NCBI RefSeq assembly: GCF_002277955.1
Contig: NZ_CP018477.1
Location: forward strand, 4,547,206-4,611,205
Length of the DNA: 64,000 nt
Direction of reading: 5' to 3'
Source: Thermogutta terrifontis
Lineage (GTDB): Bacteria; Planctomycetota; Planctomycetia; Pirellulales; Thermoguttaceae
The notes beneath the pieces are model-generated. The model was not told the origin of the DNA, did no database searches, and saw nothing but the letters and a program-made list of their open reading frames with translations. The position numbers were made by a program, and so were the translations under genes. Shown piece after piece: positions 43,889 through 52,175 of this stretch (position 1 is the stretch's first letter; each line of letters opens with the position of its first letter).

Positions 43889-46846
43889 TCATGAATATGC
43901 CGCACTCCGACGTCCGATCATGCCCAAAAGGGCGGCCACGTCGAGAATGAGCGACACGCGGCCGTTCCCCAGAATGCTCGCCCCGGCAATACCCGGGATA
44001 TTGCGATAGTTTTCAGCGATCGATTTGATGACGACATCCTCTTCGCCGAGGACCTCGTCCACCACCAGCCCGACTTCGTGCTCCTCGTCACCTAAAACAA
44101 CCAGGGTTGTTTCTTCGCGGGAACCATCCCCGAAACACGACCCATAGCAGTGCGAGGCAAACACCTCTCCCAGCTCAATGACCGAAATGACGCGGTCCCT
44201 AATGCGGGCGGTTTTCATCCCGTGGACGGTCGTCAGGTTATCACGACGGGCGGCCACGATCTCACGCACTGCCTCGATGGGCATGGCGAAGACGTCACCG
44301 TCAATCCGCACCAGCAGGCTAGGCAAGATCGCCAGGGTGAGCGGTAACTTGATGGTGACCTTTGTTCCCACGCCCGGTTCACTCGCCAGTTCAATGGCAC
44401 CGCTCAGTTCTTCGATCTTGGCTTTGACGATGTCCATGCCCATTCCGCGGCCGGAGACCTCCGTGACTTTCTCGGCGGTACTCAGGCCGGGCAGAAAAAT
44501 GAGCTGGTAAATCTCCTCGCGAGACATTTTTTCTGCCTGGGCAGGACTGATGAGATTGCGATCGAGGGCTTTCTTGAGAATCCGATCGGCATCCAGCCCC
44601 TTCCCATCATCGCTCACTTCAATCACGATGGAGTTCCCACGATGGAAAGCGTTGAGCGTGATGGTTCCGACCGGCGGTTTGCCCAGCTTTGCCCGCACTT
44701 CTGGCGGCTCAATTCCGTGGTCCGCGGCATTGCGGACCAGATGGATGAGCGGATCGCCCAGTTCATCGATCATCCGTTTATCAAGCTCGGTTTTTTCTCC
44801 ATTGATCACGAGCTGGATGTGTTTCCCATTCAGACGGGTCACATCGCGGACCACCCGTTTAAACCGATTGAAGAGTGGCCCGATGGGCACCATCCGCGTC
44901 TCCATCACCGCCCGTTGTATTCCATCCGTGACACGATCGAGCTGATGGACGGCCTCCATAAGCTGGTTGACAGCGACGCGGGCTTCGGCAACTGCTTCCA
45001 GTTCCTGGCTGAGCAGGTCCAGCTCTTTCTCCAGCCGATTCCAGGAAAGGCGGCTGAGACCTGCTGAATTGCGCGATGGCCCATCAACGTCTGACCAGGC
45101 GGCAAGCCTTTCCAGGGAGTCTTTCACGCCGCGCAGTATCTGAACAGCCCGATTACCGTGGAACCGCTGTTTGAGCTTTTCCGACAGTTCAGTCAGCCTT
45201 GCGCGTGTGATCACAAGCTGGCCGGCCAGGTTCATGAGCTGATCCAGACGCTCAATGTCCACGCGGAGTGTTTCCACACTCTTGGCCGATTCCGCGGTTT
45301 TCGCCTTGGTGTTTCCCTGGTCATCTGGATGGGTTGAAGAAATCGGCAGGCCCGTGTTCCCTTTTACTGCTGCCTGTGCTGCCCCGCCGCGCACAACCCC
45401 GTCTGATTTGCTGTTCCCAACTGCTGCATTGCCTGGAGAGACAACCCGTTCGGGAGTGAGTGGATGCAGTTTAATGCCCCGCACCCCTCCCACGCGGAGC
45501 ACCTGGGTTACTTCCTCCAGGGATCTCTCGGTGGCGACGATGAACTCTACGGCAGGAAGGGTCTCGCGATCTTCCAGTTCGTCGACAGGAGGAATGTATT
45601 CCAGGACCTCGCCGATGTGGCAGAGTTTTTCGTGGAGCAGTTGGCCTTTCAGTCCACTCAACTGTAAACCGGGTTGCAGCTCGACGCGGCCGACAATGAC
45701 CGCTCGATCGAATTCACGGGCTTTTTCCAGGAGTTGAGCCGGCGGCCATTGATTCGACGCGTTCTCCTCCGGTTGAGGCTGTCCAGAGCGCGCAACCTCG
45801 TTATTTTCCGGAGAATGGCGACTCACCTGTTCCGCCCGGTTTACCCCCTGCGCCACCACCTGCTGATAAGCCAGCAATGCTGCGGCAGCGGGCGTGAAAT
45901 CTACCGTGGGAGCTGTTCCCTGGCGAAGCTGTTCCAGGAATTCACGAAGGCTATCCGTGGCCCTCAGCAGCCAATCGTTGAGCTCGGAGGTAAGACTCTT
46001 GCCCTGATCAAGCAGCATCTGAAGGACATCTTCCATCAGATGAGCCAGTTTCGAGGCCCGATGGAAACCGACCGAAGCTGCCGCTCCTTTGATCCGGTGG
46101 GCGGTGCAGAGAATGTTCTCCAATTCCTCGCGGGTGCCCCCACCTTCCACGGCCACCAGCGTCTCGCTCAACGAGTCGAGGCCCTGCTCCAACTCGTCAA
46201 TGAAAAGGGCCAGATATTTCGAGTTAAGATCGGCCTCATCGGTCACCTGCTGGAATTCCGCGATAGCGCGGTCCAGAAACTCTTTTGGCACGGCCAACGA
46301 GAGAGGCCTTTCCTGTGGTGGCGATCCCTCCTCGGTGAGAACCTGTTGCACTCCCTGCACGGCGTGATCGAGAACCTGTTCCACATGCCTGGACAGGGAT
46401 GACGCGCTGGCTCGTTCTCCCTCCAGAACGCGTATCATCGCCTCAACGACATCGGCCGCCTCAATCGGTTCAGGCGTCGGATCCTTGAGGGCTTCCACCA
46501 TTGCCCGCAAGCGGTCGGCGGCCCGAAACATCAAGTCCACCACGTCGTGATCAAGCCGCAGCTCATTTTTCCGTGCCGCATCGAACAGATTCTCCAGCTT
46601 GTGTGTCAATTGATTGATATTGGTGAGATTAAGCATCGCCGACAGCCCTTTCAGGCTGTGGGCGGCGCGAAACATTTCATTCAGAGTTTCCACGTCAAAC
46701 GTGGTGGCGTCGCTGGGTGGCCGCTGCCGCAACCACTCGTCGAGCGTCAACAAGTTCTCATTGAGGCGATCCAGAAGCTGAGTGGCTTCATCCAGGAAAT
46801 CCCCCAGCATTTCCTGAAACATGTCATCGCTCAGGTAAGCATCCAT
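43889..46846 (-). CDS. cheA: Chemotaxis histidine kinase CheA with two Hpt domains
   Basis: A 985-residue kinase from MDAYLSDDMFQEMLGDFLDE; the GTG two codons upstream is less likely. Two phosphotransfer domains have the receiver histidine in FRAAHSLKGLSAM (about residue 65) and CTAHRIKGAAASV (about 250). A P2-like region follows (about 375-470), then the dimerisation domain, then the ATPase with LVRNAADHGIEPPEVR (N box), SDDGKGLD (G1) and GRGMGMDIVKAKI (G2). It ends in a CheW-like receptor-coupling domain. Normal CheA has one Hpt. It heads the cheA-cheC-cheD run. Confidence 0.92.
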   Translation of the reverse strand: MDAYLSDDMFQEMLGDFLDEATQLLDRLNENLLTLDEWLRQRPPSDATTFDVETLNEMFRAAHSLKGLSAMLNLTNINQLTHKLENLFDAARKNELRLDHDVVDLMFRAADRLRAMVEALKDPTPEPIEAADVVEAMIRVLEGERASASSLSRHVEQVLDHAVQGVQQVLTEEGSPPQERPLSLAVPKEFLDRAIAEFQQVTDEADLNSKYLALFIDELEQGLDSLSETLVAVEGGGTREELENILCTAHRIKGAAASVGFHRASKLAHLMEDVLQMLLDQGKSLTSELNDWLLRATDSLREFLEQLRQGTAPTVDFTPAAAALLAYQQVVAQGVNRAEQVSRHSPENNEVARSGQPQPEENASNQWPPAQLLEKAREFDRAVIVGRVELQPGLQLSGLKGQLLHEKLCHIGEVLEYIPPVDELEDRETLPAVEFIVATERSLEEVTQVLRVGGVRGIKLHPLTPERVVSPGNAAVGNSKSDGVVRGGAAQAAVKGNTGLPISSTHPDDQGNTKAKTAESAKSVETLRVDIERLDQLMNLAGQLVITRARLTELSEKLKQRFHGNRAVQILRGVKDSLERLAAWSDVDGPSRNSAGLSRLSWNRLEKELDLLSQELEAVAEARVAVNQLMEAVHQLDRVTDGIQRAVMETRMVPIGPLFNRFKRVVRDVTRLNGKHIQLVINGEKTELDKRMIDELGDPLIHLVRNAADHGIEPPEVRAKLGKPPVGTITLNAFHRGNSIVIEVSDDGKGLDADRILKKALDRNLISPAQAEKMSREEIYQLIFLPGLSTAEKVTEVSGRGMGMDIVKAKIEELSGAIELASEPGVGTKVTIKLPLTLAILPSLLVRIDGDVFAMPIEAVREIVAARRDNLTTVHGMKTARIRDRVISVIELGEVFASHCYGSCFGDGSREETTLVVLGDEEHEVGLVVDEVLGEEDVVIKSIAENYRNIPGIAGASILGNGRVSLILDVAALLGMIGRRSAAYS

Positions 46847-47406
46847 GGTCACAGCTTCTCGTTGGCAGGTCGTTCAGGCGGGTGACAAATGCCAGCTACC
46901 TGGGTGGGAAAACTCGCGGCATGCCTCTCCGCGACCTCCCTGTTGGAAATTTCCTAAAATTGGCGATGGATTCCCATCGTATGGCGGGAATGCGAATCCT
47001 TCTCTTCAGAGAGGCGACCTCTCTTCATCTGGCTAAGAAAAGATAGGTCGCAAAAATGACATGGCAACTCGCGAAAGTGGGTTGTTCCGGTTCGAGCTTA
47101 TGACGCGGGATTCCCGAACCAGGCGGTGAATCCCCGGTTATTCCCATGGATGGTGGATCGCCGGTTGCTCGCAGAGTCGATTTGTGCCACCGATCCGCCC
47201 CGACCCGGCTCAATCCGGATTTATGGCCTCTGCATCATTTTCAGAAAAAGGTGAATTAGCGACCGGCTGGCGCGGTTCACCCACCCTCAGGCGGAAACGC
47301 ACCAAGGAGAACAATCAAAAGACAGTTCGATTTCGGGGCGGTTCGGGAAAAGCGTCTGTCTGATGCAATGGGTGCTGTCGCACCACCTGCGGCCAGCCCT
47401 GGACAA
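46847..47406. other. Intergenic region, nothing recognised
   Basis: 560 bases between the yhaN-like gene's end and cheA on the same strand. It should hold the cheA promoter. No RNA gene or clear repeat was seen. Confidence 0.5.
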
Positions 47407-50010
47407 TTATTCTTCCTGCAACCGGTGATGGACGACCGGCTGTCCCCATGAGAGAAAGCGCTCATCGTGCGTGACGAGGATGATTTGCCTTTCGGGATGT
47501 GCGTGGAGAAACTGTCGCAGATTTTCGCGTCGGTTCTCGTCCCACATGTGGAAACAATCGTCGAGAAGGAGCGGCAAAATGACCTCGCCTGCCAGACGAT
47601 CGAGCACTGCCCAGCGGATGGCCAGCGCGAGCTGATCCCGCGTGCCCTGGCTCAATTTTTCCCACCCGAAGACCTCCTGGCCGTTCGGGTTTCCCGCAAA
47701 AATCCGAAAACCGACGACAAAATCCCCATCGACGCAGAACTCGCGATCCTGGCGTCCTGTCCAGTCGGCCATGAGTCTGTTGATCCCCTTTTGAAATGCT
47801 TCCCGATGGCGTGATGAATAAAGCTGGTAGGCCTCCCCAATCAATCGGGAAGCCTGGACAATCGCCCTGGCACGCATTTCCAACTGCTTCAACTGCTCGT
47901 CGATGGATGCCAATTCTTCCCGAGCCCGAGCCACGTTAACCATGTTCTGCCCTTCCCAGCGTGCAAGCTCCGTCTCCCGGTCGTTGCGTTGACGGCGAAG
48001 TTCTTCCAGAGTCTGCTCCAGCCTCGCCAGCTCTTCGTTGCGCTGGCCCACCTCACGCTCCAAATGGTCGGCCTCCCAGTTCCACGCATCTTCGGCCAGC
48101 GGACTTTCCCGCTTAAACTGGCCCAGCTCCGCGAGAAGGATGTGGAAATCCTCCTCAACCTTCTTCAGATTCTCTTCTAGTTCCTGCCCTGTTGAGACTC
48201 CCACGCTGCGGAGAAGCGTCTCCCTTTGCTGCTCGAGTGAACCATGCTTCTGTTCCCAGTGGAGAAATTCTTCCAGCAGTTTGAATCCCTGCGCGAGCTG
48301 TGCCTCTTCCAAGAGCCGCCCAGAACTGGTGCGTTCCTCCGGGGGAATACCGCAAAGCTCGAGAACTTCCTCCGGCACCGCAGCAAGCAGCAGACGGCCC
48401 CGCGCTTCTTCCAGACTTTGCTGCTCCCGAGAAAAATTTTCGCGAGCCTCCAGGAAAGCCTGGTAGCGTCCCAGTCCCCGATGGAGCTGCTTGAGATCCC
48501 GGGTACCCGCCCACGCTTCAATGCTGCTCGCCACTCGTTCCACGCTTTCCCGCACCTGACGCAACGCCTCTTCGCACTGTTCCACTTCCTGCTGGCGGAG
48601 AGTGTACTCTGCCGGCCAGCGTGTGGGTCGATAGACCCGGGAGATGCCCCATCCCGCGGCCACCGCCACAAGCAAACCCGCAACCACGCCCAACAGCACG
48701 TATCCGAGCAGACCCAAAATCCCTGCGACAACTCCGCCCCCGACGGCAGCCCCACCCAAAACCACTGGCCACTGGCGTCCGCGATCAATGACGGGCTGAA
48801 CCCGCTGCCACTCCAACCGGGATTGCGCGAGCCGTTCTTCCGCCTTTTTCAGATGGTCAATCTCTTGTTGAAGACGTTCAATCTGCTGGGGTGCGTCTTC
48901 CGGCCAGTGGCAAACGTCGGCAAACCGTTCCCGGGGATTCGAAGAAGCCAGTCGGCGGGCTCTCTCGGCCACATCTCGGGCCAGGTCCCGGTAGCCCTGC
49001 AACTGTTCATACCACCGTTTTCGTGCTTCCGGGGTGGCCTTCCGCAAAAACACGGGAAACTGTTCTGCGGCTACCTGAAGCGTCGCTTCTTCCTGGAGGA
49101 GGCGCTGCCACTCGTCCTTTGCTTTTTTCAGGCGGTCCCGGGTCTCTGCTTTGAGGCGATGTTCCCGACGAAATTGGCGGACACGGTCCAGCACTTCCAG
49201 TTCCAGCTTCCGGTCCTGCCGGGTCTTTTCCTTTTCGCTGATCGATCGCGCCAGACCTTCAATCTCTTCACGGATACGCAGTCCCGTTTCGAGGTGCTGT
49301 TCCGCCTGACGAATGGCGTTTTCGAGCTCCTGCCGCTTTTGACGGAGTTCATCCAGTTCACCGGGAGTACGGGCATCGGCAGTGGCAAGCCCGGCCGCCC
49401 GCGATTCTCTGGTGATGTCCCGATGCCGTTTGAGGAGGAGGCCGAGGGCCTGGTCCTTGGTATTCTCTCCCGCACCGGCGATCAACGATTGAATGATTCT
49501 CCCCTGGCCGTCCGATTGTGGATCAAACGGAGGGCTCAGCATCGCCAGGCGGACGAACGCTTCGGCGGAAATGGAGGCAAAGTACTTCTGGGTCAGCGAC
49601 GTCCACTGCTCGGCATCAGCGGTTCGTCCGCGCCGCCGGTGACGAGATAGGTGGAGAGGCCTCCAGCCTTCTTCTGCCCTGGTTTGAAGTTCCACGCGGT
49701 GGGTGTGGAAATCGCGCTCCACACGAAACTCACCGTCACAGGTAGCGGAGGCGCTTTCTCGATCTTTGTTAATCGGGATCCGCGCGTATTCCAACGCTGC
49801 CTGATACGGTCCCTCGGCCACATACCAGTTACGGTCGGGTGGATCGTAATCCCAGAGAATCGCCGCCACGAGACGAAGCAGGGTGGTTTTGCCTGTTTCG
49901 TTCGGGCCACAGTACACACACAGGCCCTGCCTCGAGAACTCGAACCGATGCCGCCCCCGCCAGGGACCACAATTGACCACCTCCAGCGCCGTTAAGACAA
50001 CCCGCGTCAT
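47407..50010 (-). CDS. SbcC/YhaN-like ATPase with membrane hairpin in its coiled coil
   Basis: An 867-residue SMC-type ATPase. Walker A is VYCGPNETGKTTLLRL (about residues 30-45). The signature LSQGTRDQLALAIRW and Walker B LPLLLDDCFHMWDENR are near the C-terminus. Between lie long coiled coils broken by a hydrophobic pair (GGAAVGGGVVAGILGLLGYV, LLGVVAGLLVAVAAGW; about residues 417-455). SbcC has a zinc hook at this place, whereas YhaN-type proteins have membrane segments. Start ATG 50010 overlaps the stop of the upstream nuclease by ATGA, so translation is coupled. The pair probably processes DNA ends at the membrane. Confidence 0.85.
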   Translation of the reverse strand: MTRVVLTALEVVNCGPWRGRHRFEFSRQGLCVYCGPNETGKTTLLRLVAAILWDYDPPDRNWYVAEGPYQAALEYARIPINKDRESASATCDGEFRVERDFHTHRVELQTRAEEGWRPLHLSRHRRRGRTADAEQWTSLTQKYFASISAEAFVRLAMLSPPFDPQSDGQGRIIQSLIAGAGENTKDQALGLLLKRHRDITRESRAAGLATADARTPGELDELRQKRQELENAIRQAEQHLETGLRIREEIEGLARSISEKEKTRQDRKLELEVLDRVRQFRREHRLKAETRDRLKKAKDEWQRLLQEEATLQVAAEQFPVFLRKATPEARKRWYEQLQGYRDLARDVAERARRLASSNPRERFADVCHWPEDAPQQIERLQQEIDHLKKAEERLAQSRLEWQRVQPVIDRGRQWPVVLGGAAVGGGVVAGILGLLGYVLLGVVAGLLVAVAAGWGISRVYRPTRWPAEYTLRQQEVEQCEEALRQVRESVERVASSIEAWAGTRDLKQLHRGLGRYQAFLEARENFSREQQSLEEARGRLLLAAVPEEVLELCGIPPEERTSSGRLLEEAQLAQGFKLLEEFLHWEQKHGSLEQQRETLLRSVGVSTGQELEENLKKVEEDFHILLAELGQFKRESPLAEDAWNWEADHLEREVGQRNEELARLEQTLEELRRQRNDRETELARWEGQNMVNVARAREELASIDEQLKQLEMRARAIVQASRLIGEAYQLYSSRHREAFQKGINRLMADWTGRQDREFCVDGDFVVGFRIFAGNPNGQEVFGWEKLSQGTRDQLALAIRWAVLDRLAGEVILPLLLDDCFHMWDENRRENLRQFLHAHPERQIILVTHDERFLSWGQPVVHHRLQEE

Positions 50011-51212
50011 GAGTTGGATCGCCCCTCCGTCCGTCGCCATCCCAGGGCCAGAAGCCCCTCATGAAGGACCGCGGTACTCTCTTGGGCAGCCACGTTGCCT
50101 TTCTGTTTCCACTCCTGCCACTGCCGTACAAAATATCCCACAAGGCTCTCTTCCGCAGCCAGGGCTTCAATGTCCGGAGACACCAGTTGTTCCAGCCCCT
50201 CGGCCGTCACCACACAGGGGAGGGCCTTCTCGCACAAGAACTTTTTGAGTTGCTCCACCAGATCAGGACACAGCGTGTGACCTGTGAGTCGAACACCATG
50301 AATCCATGTGACGGAGTTTTCCGAAGGGCCATCCCCACACTGCCTGACGATACGCTCCCCGAGTTGCTCGGCAGTTTCGTCCGGCCGCACGTGGATTTCC
50401 AGGATTTTCCAGGCACAGCCCAAAAGACCGGCCTCACTGAGAGATTCAATGCGAAGCTGACCGTGATCCCATCTCACAAGGGAAAAACAACCGCTGCCCG
50501 GATCCGAAAGCCGTGGTCCCACCGGTGGCCCTGGATAATGCGCCACGCAGCGCCGTGCGAGCCATTCTCTTCGGCTGTGGATATGTCCAAGGGCCAGGTA
50601 ATCGTAGCCAAGCTCCGCTGCTTCTCGGTGGGAAATCCAGAAACACCGTTCGCTTTCGATCACGTGGGGTGGGAAATAATCTGCCACCGTCGCGTGAAAC
50701 AGGCCAATGAGAAGGGCGTCGTCGGGATTCGTGGGGAGAATATCTTTTCGCGATGGCAAAGTTAGCTTATGTCCGGGGGGAACTTTTCCGGCCTGATAGG
50801 CCGCCGAGACAACAGCGCATTGGCGTCCCACCAGGTCTCCCCTCCAAACCACCTCGGGATGGGGAGTATTGACGAGGAAGCCCGGCCAGCCCGGCTGCCG
50901 GTACACACACTGGGCATAGCTGAATTCGTCATGGTTGCCCGGCACAGTGATCACCGGGACCACCTGAGCGATTTTTCCCAGAGCAGTTCGGACGCTTGCG
51001 ACCAGGTCAGCCGCAGGAGCATATTCATCGAACAGATCGCCGGCAATGAGCACCAGCCCCACCGGACAGTCTGGGCGGGCAATCCAGGTGGCGAGGCGAT
51101 CCAAAAGGTCGTGCCGGGCGGCCAGGAGATGCGAACGATAACGTTCATCGATTTCGGGCTGCGGTGCAGCTCCCAAATGGAGATCAGCCAGATGAAGGAT
51201 GGAATTTCGCAT
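50007..51212 (-). CDS. SbcD/YhaO-like metallophosphoesterase nuclease
   Basis: A 401-residue Mre11/SbcD-fold nuclease. Metal-binding motifs in order: LHLADLHLG (about residues 6-14), IAGDLFDEYA (about 56-65), TVPGNHDEFSY (about 94-104), GLFHAT (about 171-176) and LGHIHSRREW (about 212-221). All catalytic Asp/His/Asn positions are present. It should cut DNA with Mn in partnership with the downstream ATPase, whose start overlaps its stop by four bases. Confidence 0.87.
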   Translation of the reverse strand: MRNSILHLADLHLGAAPQPEIDERYRSHLLAARHDLLDRLATWIARPDCPVGLVLIAGDLFDEYAPAADLVASVRTALGKIAQVVPVITVPGNHDEFSYAQCVYRQPGWPGFLVNTPHPEVVWRGDLVGRQCAVVSAAYQAGKVPPGHKLTLPSRKDILPTNPDDALLIGLFHATVADYFPPHVIESERCFWISHREAAELGYDYLALGHIHSRREWLARRCVAHYPGPPVGPRLSDPGSGCFSLVRWDHGQLRIESLSEAGLLGCAWKILEIHVRPDETAEQLGERIVRQCGDGPSENSVTWIHGVRLTGHTLCPDLVEQLKKFLCEKALPCVVTAEGLEQLVSPDIEALAAEESLVGYFVRQWQEWKQKGNVAAQESTAVLHEGLLALGWRRTEGRSNS

Positions 51213-51375
51213 TGCCCCAGGTCTTTAAACAGTCACCGATTGGCATCGCCCGGCGGATTTGTTGACTTAAACGCCCACCCCGGCCCAGCCACTTCCGCAA
51301 GGGCATACAGCGCGGCAGATTCAGTACCGCGGGGAGGCGGTAGCCCAACACGGTAGTGGAAGGCTTACTGACGAA

Positions 51376-51516
51376 TCACTTGGGCTTTTTCGGTCGGGGG
51401 ACCACCTGGGCGCACCGTTTGCACCGGGTGCGTTGTGTGTTGAGCTTAGCACCACATTTTGGACATCGCCGATTGTGCAAAAGGTGGTAAAATTTCGTCC
51501 GTGGTCTCGTCCGCAT
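51376..51516 (-). CDS. 46-residue zinc-ribbon protein
   Basis: A small basic protein, MRTRPRTKFYHLLHNRRCPK..., with two CxxC pairs: CPKC (residues 18-21) and CKRC (32-35), spaced 10 residues apart as in zinc ribbons. The tail is basic (VVPRPKKPK). The coding strand before ATG 51516 reads AGAGGGTGAAGAATCG, a possible ribosome site. It may bind nucleic acid. It is 163 bases upstream of the YhaO-like gene on the same strand, so it may share the transcript. Confidence 0.5.
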   Translation of the reverse strand: MRTRPRTKFYHLLHNRRCPKCGAKLNTQRTRCKRCAQVVPRPKKPK

Positions 51517-51685
51517 CGATTCTTCACCCTCTTTTCCGAGAATCACCTTTCGCGTGGCTATTTCCAAAACCTGAAAAACTTCATGATAGAGGCCTTTCCA
51601 CCCTGCGCCAACGGTAGGAGACGCTGGCGACGTCTACCTGTGGGGGGGGTAGAAGGTGGCCGAGGATGTAGGGGCGCTTCATGGA

Positions 51686-51703
51686 TCACCCCAACCGGGG
51701 TGA
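51686..51703. repeat. Perfect short stem-loop
   Basis: TCACCCCAACCGGGGTGA pairs eight bases on each side of an AA... centre. It lies 18 bases before a family 1 palindrome. Confidence 0.5.
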
Positions 51704-51721
51704 CGCAGCACACCCGCGTGG

Positions 51722-51743
51722 AGGCAATTCACGAATTGCCCCT
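51722..51743. repeat. Palindromic intergenic repeat, family 1
   Basis: GGCAATTCACGAATTGCC core with one change from the perfect palindrome (C for T in the centre) and an AGG/CCT extension. Confidence 0.75.
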
Positions 51744-51841
51744 GTCACGGCATGCTCACACAAGAACTGCGTTCCGCCCAAGGCCCCTGATCCATCGCCA
51801 CTTTCGCCCCCACCGTTGAGATGGTATGTGCGCAGTTCATC

Positions 51842-51870
51842 GTAGGGGCTATTCATGAATTGCCCCCTGC
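51842..51870. repeat. Palindromic intergenic repeat, family 1
   Basis: GGGGCTATTCATGAATTGCC is a diverged copy with one mismatch in the left arm (T for A) and an outer GTA flank. Confidence 0.75.
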
Positions 51871-52175
51871 CGTCAGATCCCTCCGGGTTGAAATCCGCTC
51901 CTACGCGAACCCGTGTAGACGCTTCCGCCCCCATCGGCGGAAGAAAAGTGGGGATGCGCTATCCTTGACCTCCCTAGACAGGTGAGGTGCTATGGACACA
52001 GCGTAGATTAATAATTTCTGAAACGGAGCCCTGCAACATCGGCTGCCCTCCTACTTTGCGGGCCCCAGGCGTGTTGTCCTGTCCGCGCGATTTGTCCATA
52101 CTGTGAAATTTAGTACTGCGAGATCTGCCATAACGCGAATAAACGCAAGCTGGAAAGGTGCTCCGGAGGGTTCTC

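Larger units (their letters stand above)
51517..52175. other. Intergenic with several palindromes
   Basis: 659 bases between divergent genes. It contains two copies of palindrome family 1 (51722-51743, 51842-51870) and a TCACCCCAACCGGGGTGA stem (51686-51703). Nothing else was recognised. Confidence 0.6.
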
